The notes under the pieces were generated by a model. It searched no databases, was not told the origin of the DNA, and saw only the letters and a program-made list of their open reading frames with translations. Position numbers and translations under genes: made by a program. Positions 6,888 to 13,954 of a DNA stretch of 64,000 bases are shown piece after piece. This DNA is from an uncultured Rubrobacteraceae bacterium (GTDB lineage: Bacteria > Actinomycetota > Rubrobacteria > Rubrobacterales > Rubrobacteraceae): assembly GCA_902806085.1 (NCBI GenBank), contig CADCVH010000001.1, forward strand, positions 1 through 64,000, read 5' to 3'. The number at the start of each line of letters is the position of its first letter. Position 1 is the first letter of the stretch.

Positions 6888-8282
6888 TTGGGCGGCGACG
6901 TAGGCCTCAAGGCCTACGTCGCCGCCCTGGCCGCGCTCTCGCTGGCGCTTGCCGCGTCGTGTGCCCACCAATTCGGCGTCGAGCTCGGGCCGCGCTACGT
7001 GGTCGGGGCGGTGGCGTTCGGCGCGGTCCTGGCCCTCGCGGAGTTGTTCCCCGTGCGTGTGGGAGACCACTCGGAGGTGAGCGCCGTGGACGCCGGGCTG
7101 GTCCTCGCGTCGGTGGTCTTGGGTCCTCTCTGGGCGGTTCCCGCAGCGTTCTCCTGCGCCCTGGTCGAGGGCAACGGGGACCCCTTGAGGACCTCCCACG
7201 CGGCGGCCCGCAACGCCGCCGAGGTCCTTCTGGCAGGGGCGGCCTTCTCGTTCGTGACCCCGCCCCTGCTCTCCTCGGGAGACCCGGTTTCGAAGGCCGC
7301 GGCGGTGTACGCGACCCTGGCAGCGGCTGCGGTGCTCCTCGTCGCGAACAACGCCCTCGACGCATGCCTGCTGAAGGCCAAGTACGGCCAGGCGTTTGGG
7401 CAGACCTGGGAGGACGTGCTCAAGCCGTACCTCCTCTCCGACGCGGTCAACGTCCTGACGGCAAGTCTGGGTACGCTGGCGCTGCTCTCCTACGGTCCGG
7501 TCGCCGCGGTGGTGCTCGTAGCGGGATCCGTGGGCAGCCAGGCGCTGGTCTTGCGCTCCCGCGAGCACGCCAGGAGAAGCAGAGAGTTGGAGACCGAGAA
7601 TGCTGCCCTCAAGCGCGCCCTCGCCGGTGCCGGTATGACCTTCGGATCGCTGGCGGCGGAGGCGCTGGGGCGCAAGGACGGATACACGCACCGCCACGCG
7701 GCGGCAACGGCGGTCTACGCCGCCGACCTCGCACGCGAGATGAAGCTGGGCGAGAAGCGGGCCGAGGAGTTGCGACTGGCCGGCCTGCTGCACGACGTCG
7801 GCATGGCCTTCCTCCCCGAGGAGCTCTTGCTCGCGGGGGGCAGGGCCAATTCCGTGGCCCAAAGGGAGCTCGCGGAGCACCCGGCGCTGGGCGAGGCGGC
7901 GCTCGCCTCGGTACCGGGCTACGAGGAGCTGTCCCGGTGGGTGAGGTGGCACCACGAGAGGCCCGACGGGCGGGGCTACCCGGACAAACTCCGCGGGTCC
8001 TGGATACCAGTCGAGGCGAAGATACTCGCCGTCGCCCAGGCCCACGCCGACCTGGTACTCGACGGGCCGAGCTGCCCCGGTGTTCCCCCGCGAGAGGCGC
8101 GGGAGCGTTTGGCGGCGGACATGGACGCGGGGTTCGACGGGACGGTGCTCAAGGCCTTCCTGAGGATTCTCGACACTGAGTCGGAGGGCTACCGCAACGC
8201 CGACGACCACCGGTTCGTGTTGCCCGGCCGGTCGGGACCGCGCGGCGTCCTCGAAGAGGACGCCGCGGGCGCGCCCTCGTAA
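6888..8282 (+). CDS. Membrane HD-GYP domain protein
   Basis: The protein has 464 residues from TTG 6888. About six hydrophobic helices form a MASE-like sensor region (8-205; LKAYVAALAALSLALAASC, VVGAVAFGAVLALAELFPV, then AAVLLVANNALDACLL). A short coiled coil (RRSRELETENAALKRAL) and an HD-GYP-like domain (about 245-430) follow. LLHDVGMAF has Met in place of the usual Lys, HPALGEAAL and HHERPDGRGYPDKLRG are kept, and the DAFDAMTSDRPY block is replaced by AQAHADLVLDGPSC. It may be a weak phosphodiesterase or a c-di-GMP-responsive scaffold. The first codons lie in a perfect 17-bp hairpin. The micro-ORFs lie upstream in the same direction. Confidence 0.8.
   Translation: MGGDVGLKAYVAALAALSLALAASCAHQFGVELGPRYVVGAVAFGAVLALAELFPVRVGDHSEVSAVDAGLVLASVVLGPLWAVPAAFSCALVEGNGDPLRTSHAAARNAAEVLLAGAAFSFVTPPLLSSGDPVSKAAAVYATLAAAAVLLVANNALDACLLKAKYGQAFGQTWEDVLKPYLLSDAVNVLTASLGTLALLSYGPVAAVVLVAGSVGSQALVLRSREHARRSRELETENAALKRALAGAGMTFGSLAAEALGRKDGYTHRHAAATAVYAADLAREMKLGEKRAEELRLAGLLHDVGMAFLPEELLLAGGRANSVAQRELAEHPALGEAALASVPGYEELSRWVRWHHERPDGRGYPDKLRGSWIPVEAKILAVAQAHADLVLDGPSCPGVPPREARERLAADMDAGFDGTVLKAFLRILDTESEGYRNADDHRFVLPGRSGPRGVLEEDAAGAPS
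6890..6927 (+). promoter_or_regulatory. Perfect 17-bp hairpin across the start of the HD-GYP gene
   Basis: GGGCGGCGACGTAGGCC (6890-6906), loop TCAA, then the exact reverse complement (6911-6927). It overlaps the TTG start (6888-6890) and codes for the first residues GDVGLKAYVAA. In mRNA it would bury the start codon. No T-run follows, so termination is less likely than translation control. Confidence 0.6.
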
Positions 8283-8295
8283 AGGACTACGGACG

Positions 8296-8523
8296 GTGGG
8301 GCCACTGCGCAGGTCGATGTCGGTGCGGCTAGAAGAAGGCGTCTACCTTCGCCTACGACGTCAGTGCGCCCGGAGCGGGGTGCCTACGAGCGCCCTGGTC
8401 CGGGCGCTCGTCCACCGCTGGCTCGACGATCAGGAGGACAAAGGGGAGGTGGCGGCCGGGCAGGTGGAAGGTCCAAAACGGGACCGGCAACCGGGGCTCT
8501 TCGGCGAGGAAGAAGGGCGCTGA
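8296..8523 (+). CDS. Small ribbon-helix-helix-like protein
   Basis: The 75-residue protein has MSVRLEEGVYLRLRRQC, then SGVPTSALVRALVHRWLDD. This is the beta-strand plus two helices of a CopG/Arc-type ribbon-helix-helix DNA binder. A hydrophilic tail ends in LFGEEEGR. The start is taken as GTG 8296, after AAAGGA at 8282-8287; ATG 8317 would begin exactly at MSVRL and is also possible. It lies 13 bases after the HD-GYP stop, so they may be co-transcribed. No toxin gene is beside it. Likely a local regulator, target unknown. Confidence 0.6.
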   Translation: MGPLRRSMSVRLEEGVYLRLRRQCARSGVPTSALVRALVHRWLDDQEDKGEVAAGQVEGPKRDRQPGLFGEEEGR

Positions 8524-8838
8524 GACGGCCTCGAGCGGTGGGTCGAACGTGGAGAAGGCGAAGGCGGCGCCGTGGACCCGTCGGCGCGCCGGAGCCCGGC
8601 GCCTTAACCTGACCGGTACGCGTCCGTCACTCGCCCGGACCTCAAAGGCTACGACCCGAGACCCTCGAGGTTCAGGTTCATGGGAAGGGCAACGAGGGGA
8701 GGATGGTCCACGTCGAGGGCGGGGCCGACCGGGCCGCTCACGACGTGTGAAGCGGACGACCAGCCCGGGGGACGGACCCCCGGCGGTCGTGTAATAAACT
8801 CAGTCGGTCGACGAAGTTCCCGATCAAAGGAGAAATCT
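8524..8838. other. Intergenic region with a GC-rich hairpin
   Basis: No supported gene. CCGGGGG...CCCCCGG near 8771-8790 forms a short stem and is followed by TCGTGTAATAAA, which may be a weak terminator or part of the promoter of the next gene. AAAGGAG (8826-8832) is the ribosome site of the aldo/keto reductase. The Arg-rich frames here look like chance. Confidence 0.4.
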
Positions 8839-9825
8839 GTGAGAAGCCGGAATCTGGGCGGCGAGGGGCTTGTGGTATCCGAGATCGGCCTCGGCTGCAT
8901 GGGAATGAGCGAGTTCTACGGCACCGAGGACGACGAAGAATCCATCGCCACCATCCACCGCGCTATTGAGCTCGGCGTCACCTTCCTCGACACCGCCGAC
9001 ATGTACGGCCCGTTCACCAACGAGCGGCTCGTCGGCAGGGCCATAGCCGGGCGGCGCGAGCAGGTCGTGCTAGCCACCAAGTTCGGCAACGAGCGCGCCG
9101 AAGACGGCACCAGGCTCGGCGTCAACGGCCGGCCGGATTACGTAAGGAAGTCCTGCGACGCCTCCCTCGGGCGGCTGGGCGTGAACCACATAGACCTCTA
9201 CTACCAGCACCGGGTCGACCCCGACACGCCCGTCGAAGAGACCTTCGGGGCCATGAAGGAGCTTGTCGAGGCCGGGAAGGTCCGCTACCTCGGCATCTCC
9301 GAGGCGGCGCCCGAGACAATCCGCAAGGCGCACTCGGTGCACCCGCTCAGCGCGTTGCAGACGGAGTACTCGTTGTGGAGCCGGGACGTGGAGGACGAGA
9401 TCCTGCCGACCGTCCGCGAGCTCGGCATCGGCTTCGTCGCCTACAGCCCGCTTGGACGCGGTTTCCTAACCGGCCAGATCCGGAGCCCCGAGGACTTCGA
9501 CGAGGGCGACTACCGCCAGAACTCCCCGCGCTTCCAGGGCGAGAACTTCCACAAGAACCTGGAGCTCGTCGAGAGGGTGCGCGAGATCGCCGACGAGAAG
9601 GGCGTGGCCCCCGGCCAGCTCGCCATCGCGTGGCTGCTCCACAGGGGCGAGGACATCGTCCCCATCCCGGGCACCAAGCGCCGCCTGTACCTCGAAGAGA
9701 ACGCCGCCGCCGTGGACGTGGAGTTGTCCGACGAGGACCTGGGGCGCATCGACGAGGTCGCCCCGGCTGGCGCCGCCTCAGGCGGGCGCTACGACGAGGC
9801 GGGCATGGGCACCGTCAACCGCTAG
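8839..9825 (+). CDS. Aldo/keto reductase, YajO/Tas-like group
   Basis: The protein has 328 residues from GTG 8839, with AAAGGAG six bases upstream. It is an (alpha/beta)8 NADPH-dependent oxidoreductase. Motifs are [13 protein letters not shown], the [12 protein letters not shown] segment (catalytic Asp and Tyr), VLATKFGNE (catalytic Lys), [12 protein letters not shown] (catalytic His), and the cofactor-binding [17 protein letters not shown]. In this subgroup enzymes reduce aldehydes or ketones. The VOC gene starts 9 bases after the stop, so the two probably form an operon, perhaps in aldehyde or methylglyoxal handling. Substrate cannot be read from sequence. Confidence 0.9.
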   Translation: MRSRNLGGEGLVVSEIGLGCMGMSEFYGTEDDEESIATIHRAIELGVTFLDTADMYGPFTNERLVGRAIAGRREQVVLATKFGNERAEDGTRLGVNGRPDYVRKSCDASLGRLGVNHIDLYYQHRVDPDTPVEETFGAMKELVEAGKVRYLGISEAAPETIRKAHSVHPLSALQTEYSLWSRDVEDEILPTVRELGIGFVAYSPLGRGFLTGQIRSPEDFDEGDYRQNSPRFQGENFHKNLELVERVREIADEKGVAPGQLAIAWLLHRGEDIVPIPGTKRRLYLEENAAAVDVELSDEDLGRIDEVAPAGAASGGRYDEAGMGTVNR

Positions 9826-9833
9826 GGGGACCT

Positions 9834-10223
9834 TTGGCTCCGGACGTCAGGCTGGACCATTGCGTGATCCACGTCTCCGAGTGGGCCCGGTCCAACGCCT
9901 TCTACCGGGACGTGCTGGGCGCCGAGCCCGTGCGGGCGCGCGCCGGCTGGGCCTACCGCTTCGGCGCCCAGCAGCTCAACGTGCACGGCCCGGGCGTGGA
10001 CGCCGAGCCGGTCGCCAGGGTTCCCGTGCCGCCGGGCGGGAGCGACCTCTGCTTCGAATGGCCCGGGGAGATCGAAGGGGCGGAGCAGCACCTCCGGCGT
10101 CACGGCGTCGAGGTGGAGATGGGCCCGGTCGGACGCCGAGGGGCCGGGGGCGCCGGCACGAGCCTGTACTTCAGGGACCCCGACGGCTCGCTCCTGGAGT
10201 TCATCTCGTACGCGAACGCTTGA
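9834..10223 (+). CDS. VOC/glyoxalase-superfamily protein
   Basis: The protein has 129 residues from TTG 9834, after AGGGGGA. The two beta-alpha-beta-beta-beta modules of the vicinal oxygen chelate fold can be followed: LDHCVIHVSEW...FYRDVLGAEPV, FGAQQLNVHGPG, LCFEWPGEIEGAEQHLRRHG and SLYFRDPDGSLLEFISY. Metal-ligand candidates are His9, His54 and Glu in LLEF. Members include glyoxalase I, fosfomycin-modifying enzymes and dioxygenases; this short single-domain form resembles uncharacterised virulence-protein-like VOC members. It is linked to the aldo/keto reductase. Confidence 0.85.
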   Translation: MAPDVRLDHCVIHVSEWARSNAFYRDVLGAEPVRARAGWAYRFGAQQLNVHGPGVDAEPVARVPVPPGGSDLCFEWPGEIEGAEQHLRRHGVEVEMGPVGRRGAGGAGTSLYFRDPDGSLLEFISYANA

Positions 10224-10328
10224 AGGGTCACGCGCGACCTCACGAGCCGCACGTCGCCGACCTGTGGCATGATCCCAAATGGGTAGTACTACGCGCCGGC
10301 GCGATAGCCGGCGGAAGGGGGAAGGACG

Positions 10329-10793
10329 ATGGCCGAAGTGAAGTACGTCTCGCGGGTAGAGGTGGAGCCGGTCGAGGGGAAGACGCGGCGGGCCTACGTG
10401 CCGGGCGAGGAGGAGCCGGTTCTCTTCGGGGTCCACTCGGAGGTCGCCGAGCACTACGGGGTCTCCCCGGGGGACGAGGAGCCGCACGCGAGCACTTTGG
10501 ATTACGTGGTGGCCGCGGCAGGCGGGTGACTGCTCGGCACCTTTGCCGGCGCGCTGGGAGCGCGCCAAGTCTCTTTCGAGTCGCTCAGGGCCGACACCGT
10601 GGGGGAGGTGGAGGCCGAGGGGAAGGTGCTGGTGATCAAACGCATCAAACAGACCTTCCACCTTGGCGTCGCCGAAGAGGACCGCGAGACCGTCGAGCGG
10701 GTGCTCTCGGTGTACGCGGACTCGTGCCCGGTGGCGCGGTCACTCAAGGGGAGCATCGAGATCTCGAGCGAACTCGACTTCGTCCCTACGTAA
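10329..10793 (+). CDS. OsmC-like peroxidase with in-frame TGA at the catalytic Cys (candidate selenoprotein)
   Basis: Codons 1-66 (MAEVKYVSRVEVEP...LDYVVAAAGG), TGA at 10527-10529, then codons 68-154 (LLGTFAGALGARQVSFESL...DFVPT) form one uninterrupted frame. In OsmC/Ohr proteins the motif AAxGGC-x-x-G-T-F carries the peroxidatic cysteine exactly where TGA stands. The second catalytic cysteine is kept (SCPVARSL, Cys133). The proteins reduce organic peroxides. Reading TGA as Sec gives a complete 154-residue OsmC protein; read as stop, neither half is useful. An 8-bp hairpin follows the TGA at a suitable distance. GGAAGGGGGAAGG precedes ATG 10329. The rival explanation is a TGC to TGA nonsense mutation or a sequencing error, since other nonsense-bearing genes occur in the window. 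Confidence 0.65.
10548..10566 (+). promoter_or_regulatory. SECIS-like hairpin downstream of the OsmC TGA
   Basis: GGCGCGCT (10548-10555), loop GGG, AGCGCGCC (10559-10566): an 8-bp perfect stem. The apical loop starts 26 bases after the TGA and opens with G. From memory, bacterial SECIS elements need a hairpin whose loop lies roughly 16-37 bases after UGA, with a G in the first two loop positions. This fits, but GC-rich DNA makes hairpins by chance. Confidence 0.5.
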
Positions 10794-10829
10794 ATTGTCG
10801 TAATTTTTCTTAAAGAACGCGCAACACTG

Positions 10830-10858
10830 TTGACAAGGGTTTGGGACGGCGCTAGAGT
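10830..10858 (+). promoter_or_regulatory. Strong sigma-70-type promoter
   Basis: TTGACA (10830-10835), 17-base spacer, TAGAGT (10853-10858), embedded in a local AT-rich patch (TAATTTTTCTTAAAG). The consensus -35 and ideal spacing make it the clearest promoter in the window. It would drive the 28-residue ORF at 10897. Confidence 0.7.
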
Positions 10859-10896
10859 GCTGTCGCTGTTGTTGTCGTGAAAGGACCGAGGCTTTG

Positions 10897-10983
10897 ATGC
10901 ACATCCACCACGCGAACATAGGAGTTCCGGTGTTCGGGGGAGAGGTGCGTCCCAAGGTCCGCCCGGTCACGATGAGAACGTGA
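10897..10983 (+). CDS. Short ORF, 28 aa, His-rich N-terminus
   Basis: ATG 10897 to TGA 10981 encodes a 28-residue peptide that begins MHIHHANIGVPVFGG and ends RPVTMRT. AAAGGA (10880-10885) is a plausible ribosome site about 11 bases upstream. It lies between a consensus promoter and a strong hairpin (11009-11042), so promoter, ORF and hairpin form a self-contained unit of about 180 bases. It could be a leader peptide controlling the following genes, a small protein, or a chance ORF in a small RNA. I know no matching family. Confidence 0.45.
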   Translation: MHIHHANIGVPVFGGEVRPKVRPVTMRT

Positions 10984-11008
10984 GCATTTAGCTCAACAGA
11001 CTTCTCAA

Positions 11009-11042
11009 CGAGGCCCCCGGACCAAACGGACCGGGGGCCTCG
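11009..11042 (+). terminator. GC-rich hairpin, likely terminator or attenuator
   Basis: CGAGGCCCCCGG (11009-11020) pairs exactly with CCGGGGGCCTCG (11031-11042) around a 10-base loop. AGCTTTGC follows, so the T-run is weak. Its position 25 bases after the short ORF suggests a terminator or attenuator. Confidence 0.55.
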
Positions 11043-11146
11043 AGCTTTGCGCCAACGGGCAGGGCTACGGTCTCCGACTCCGATCCCGTAACGGGCACCA
11101 CCCGAGGTACGGACGCGACGGAAAGAGACGAGAAGAGGAGAAAGGG

Positions 11147-11359
11147 ATGTACCGGGATTTCTACGCAGCGCAGGACCGCGCGCTCAGGCAACAAGAGCTC
11201 GCCGACAAGGTGGCCGAGCGACAACGTTACGCGCGGCCAACGAACAGGCTCTCGATGCGCGCGCGGCTGGCCCGCCGGCTCTTCCTGCTGGCGGTCGCCG
11301 CCGAGAGAGAAGAGACGTGGCGCGTGGTCTGGGAGCGGCTCGAAGCCAGGCGGCCGTAG
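11147..11359 (+). CDS. Small basic helical protein (70 aa)
   Basis: The 70-residue protein has many Arg and Ala residues: MYRDFYAAQDRALRQQELADK, RARLARRLFLLAVAAEREETW and VVWERLEARRP. It should be almost all helix, with an amphipathic or weakly membrane-associated stretch near 45-55. AGAGGAGAAAGGG precedes the ATG. The ABC-2 exporter genes follow at 11478, so it may belong to their operon. No known domain was recognised. Confidence 0.6.
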   Translation: MYRDFYAAQDRALRQQELADKVAERQRYARPTNRLSMRARLARRLFLLAVAAEREETWRVVWERLEARRP

Positions 11360-11477
11360 GCGCGAGGGCGGACGTCGGCGCGGGAAGGGGTTGCCTGCCC
11401 GCGCGGCCATCGGCGGTCGGCCACCAGCAAGAGAAAGAGGCCGTGGCCGGCCGCTCCAGAAGGAGGGGGTTTTCGGG

Positions 11478-12263
11478 ATGAAGGCGTTAGAGCTAAAAAA
11501 CGTGGACAAGAGCTTCAAGAAGCGCCGGGGGGAGGTGGTGCGGGCGCTCGATGGGATCTCGCTCTCCGTGGGCAAGGGGGAGGTGGTCGGTATCCTCGGG
11601 CCGAACGGGAGCGGGAAGAGCACGCTCGTTCGTGTGATCTCGACGCTCGTCCTGCCCGACGCCGGTAGCGTCGAGGTCTTCGGGGTGGACGCGGTGCGGC
11701 ACCCCAAGCAGGTGCAGCGCAGCATGAACCGGGTAAGCGTCGAGGCGAGCTTCTTCAAGAAGCTCTCGGCGATGGAGAACCTGCTCTACGGCGCCAAGCT
11801 CTACGGCGTCACGAGCCGGGAGGCAAGGCCCAGGATCGGGGAGATCCTCGAGAACATCGGCTTCGCCCGCAAGCGCGCCACCGAGCCGATGGAGCACCTG
11901 AGCCGCGGGATGCAGCAGAAGATAGCGCTCGCCAGAGCGCTCCTGACCAGCCCCGTCCTGATGCTCCTCGACGAGCCCACGACGGGCCTCGACCCGCGCA
12001 GCAAGAAGGACGTGCAGGCGTTTATCCTTAGGATAAGGACCGCCCACGACTCCTCGATCCTTTTGTGTACGCACGACATGGGCGAGGCCGAGGAACTCTG
12101 CGACCGGGTCGGCATCATGGTCGACGGCAGGATACTCGCCTTGGAGAGGCCGGAGGAGTTGAAGCGCCGCTACGCGACCAACGGCCGCGTGCCGACTCTG
12201 GAAGAGACGTTTATGGCCGCGACCGGCTTCTCGGTCGAAGAGGCCAGCGCGGAAGGAGAATAA
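11478..12263 (+). CDS. ABC-2 type exporter, ATP-binding protein
   Basis: The protein has 261 residues from ATG 11478 (AGAAGGAGG upstream; an earlier in-frame start would add an Arg-rich tail). Walker A GPNGSGKST, Q-loop region QRSMNRVSVEASFF, signature LSRGMQQK, Walker B VLMLLDEPT and the switch His in LLCTHDMGEAEE are all seen. It powers export through the permease that begins 3 bases after its stop. The pair resembles the NatA/DrrA-like ABC-2 group; substrates range from drugs to glycolipids and Na+. Substrate unknown. Confidence 0.92.
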   Translation: MKALELKNVDKSFKKRRGEVVRALDGISLSVGKGEVVGILGPNGSGKSTLVRVISTLVLPDAGSVEVFGVDAVRHPKQVQRSMNRVSVEASFFKKLSAMENLLYGAKLYGVTSREARPRIGEILENIGFARKRATEPMEHLSRGMQQKIALARALLTSPVLMLLDEPTTGLDPRSKKDVQAFILRIRTAHDSSILLCTHDMGEAEELCDRVGIMVDGRILALERPEELKRRYATNGRVPTLEETFMAATGFSVEEASAEGE

Positions 12264-12266
12264 GAG

Positions 12267-13109
12267 ATGAGGGGTCCAGTCAAACCCGGGTGGCTGGTCG
12301 AGATGATCGCCGTCTGGGGCTACGTCCAGAGGAACTACTTTCTGACCAAGCGGTACTTCATGTGGGAGGTCGTCTGGCTGACTTTCACCACGGTCAATGC
12401 CATGTCCATAACGTTTATCGGGGCCGGGGCCGCCGAGCAGCCGGGTGGGGAGGCTATCCCTGTTGAGTACTATATGACGTTCCTACTCATCGGTGCGCTG
12501 ATCTGGAGTTATCTGTCCATGATCTTCGACATCCTCTCCGAGACGGTGCAGTGGGAGCGGTGGGAGGGGACGATCGAGTACACCTTTATGAGCCCGACGA
12601 GCCGGGTCACCCACCTGCTCGGGATGGGCGTCTACGCCATCGTCTACGGCATCATCCGAACGGCCATCGTCCTCGGCGTCGCCATGCTCGCCTTCGACCT
12701 TGACCTTGGCAACGCCAACTACTTGGCGGCCCTGATCGTCCTGGCCGTGTGCAGCATCTCGCTCGTAGGGTTTGGCGTGGTCGCCGCCGTCATGCCGCTG
12801 CTCTCCCCCGAGAAGGGCCAGCAGGTGACGTACATCGTCTCAGCACTCTTACTCTTGGTCTCCGGCGTCTACTACCCTGTGGACGTCCTTCCCGACTGGA
12901 TGGAGCCGCTCGCCACCGTTTCGCCGGTCACCTACGGCCTCGAAGGCTCCCGCGACGCCCTCCTGGAAGGCGTCGGCGTAACAGGGCTCTGGGGGAGCAT
13001 CTGGCCGCTGCTTGTGATGGGCGTGGTCTTCGTGCCGCTCGGGATCTGGGTCTTCCACCTCGGCGAAAACTACGCGAAGCGGACCGGGAAGCTGAAGAGG
13101 AGCGGCTAG
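12267..13109 (+). CDS. ABC-2 type exporter, membrane permease
   Basis: The 280-residue protein has six predicted membrane segments, including MTFLLIGALIWSYLSMIFDI, HLLGMGVYAIVYGIIRTAIV and YLAALIVLAVCSISLVGFGVV, then YIVSALLLLVSGVYYPVDVL. The GVYYPVDVLPDW...SPVTYGLEGSRDALL stretch is typical of ABC-2 permeases. It acts with the ATPase immediately upstream. The C-terminus is basic (KRTGKLKRSG), on the cytoplasmic side. Confidence 0.9.
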   Translation: MRGPVKPGWLVEMIAVWGYVQRNYFLTKRYFMWEVVWLTFTTVNAMSITFIGAGAAEQPGGEAIPVEYYMTFLLIGALIWSYLSMIFDILSETVQWERWEGTIEYTFMSPTSRVTHLLGMGVYAIVYGIIRTAIVLGVAMLAFDLDLGNANYLAALIVLAVCSISLVGFGVVAAVMPLLSPEKGQQVTYIVSALLLLVSGVYYPVDVLPDWMEPLATVSPVTYGLEGSRDALLEGVGVTGLWGSIWPLLVMGVVFVPLGIWVFHLGENYAKRTGKLKRSG

Positions 13110-13136
13110 GAGTTTCAGGGTCGACGGGCCGCGGCT

Positions 13137-13571
13137 TTATCGGCCGACCAGCTCTGCCCGCCCGTCGAGGGCTTCGGCGTTGCGGGCGAGCTGGCGGTCC
13201 GAGGTCAAGAGGGTGATGTCTTCGGCAGAACACAGCGCGAGGTGCAGGGCGTCGGGCGGCTTGAGCGGGAGATCGAAGCGGGCGACAAAGTCGCGGGCGA
13301 GCCCGTAGTGCCTGGTGCTTAAACCGTGCCGGTCGTAGAGGCCATCCTGCAGGTGGGCGGCGAAAAGGTTGGATACTTCTCTCGCCTCTTGGCGGGTGAG
13401 GTCCCCGATCCTCGTCCTCAGGGAGACCGCGGCAAAGAATTCAAGCTCGACCAGCGCGCTGATCTTCGGGCCATCGGCCTCCGCGTAGACGCCCTGAACC
13501 GCGGCGCTGTTCTCTTCGGGAAGGTAGTAGGCGACAACGACGCTGGTGTCGAAGTAACGCGTCAGAATCAG
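13137..13571 (-). CDS. PIN-domain (VapC-like) toxin ribonuclease
   Basis: About 144 residues. YFDTSVVVAYYLPEEN carries the first acidic residue; SALVELEFFAAVSLR, PPDALHLALCSAEDITLLTS and the later D residues complete the PIN-like set of four metal-binding acids. These proteins cut RNA with Mg2+ or Mn2+ when free of antitoxin. The frame overlaps the end of the Phd gene by 4 bases, but no ATG, GTG or TTG lies there; CTG 13571 or CTG 13565 is the likely start, which may keep toxin translation low and coupled. Confidence 0.8.
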   Translation of the reverse strand: MILTRYFDTSVVVAYYLPEENSAAVQGVYAEADGPKISALVELEFFAAVSLRTRIGDLTRQEAREVSNLFAAHLQDGLYDRHGLSTRHYGLARDFVARFDLPLKPPDALHLALCSAEDITLLTSDRQLARNAEALDGRAELVGR

Positions 13572-13831
13572 TACCTCGCCTCCCGCCGCAACTTGGCGAC
13601 GGTCTCGCTGGCAGGCTCGCCCTTCAAGCCTATGGACGCCCGGAACTCCGTCAAGTCCGGGAACCGCCCGGGCCCCCGGGCCGGCGGCACCAGGCGGGCG
13701 ACCTCCTTGCCGCGGCGCAGGATCGAGATTTCCTCCCCCGACTCCGCCCGCTCCAAATACGCCCGCAGGTTCTCCCGCACCTCCCTGACGCTTGCCCGCT
13801 CCACGAGGCCTCCTTCCGATGTACGCGACAA
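13568..13831 (-). CDS. Phd/YefM-type antitoxin
   Basis: The 87-residue protein has the Phd N-terminal DNA-binding fold: ASVREVRENLRAYLERAESG, EEISILRRGKEVARLVPP. A C-terminal toxin-binding tail follows (RASIGLKGEPASETVAKLRR). It binds the PIN toxin downstream and represses its own promoter in this family. The start is taken at 13831. It overlaps the toxin gene by 4 bases, so the pair forms one operon. Confidence 0.85.
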   Translation of the reverse strand: MSRTSEGGLVERASVREVRENLRAYLERAESGEEISILRRGKEVARLVPPARGPGRFPDLTEFRASIGLKGEPASETVAKLRREARY

Positions 13832-13954
13832 GTGTACGTTTGATGAACACGCGCGTACGGGTTTGGAAACCGCCCCACCGGCTCGCGTAGGCCTCGGGCG
13901 GGACCATCGCGACGGGGTAGCAGGCTACGTTTCGGCCGCCCCTCTTGTCGTCGT

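Noticed and set aside
6600-6900. A second c-di-GMP-I riboswitch before the membrane HD-GYP gene
   Set aside because: GGCAAAC occurs near 6871 but the CGCAAAGCC element and matching stems are absent.
8549-8794. 81-codon plus-strand frame
   Set aside because: Arg/Gly/Pro-rich with no domain; it covers the promoter region of the aldo/keto reductase.
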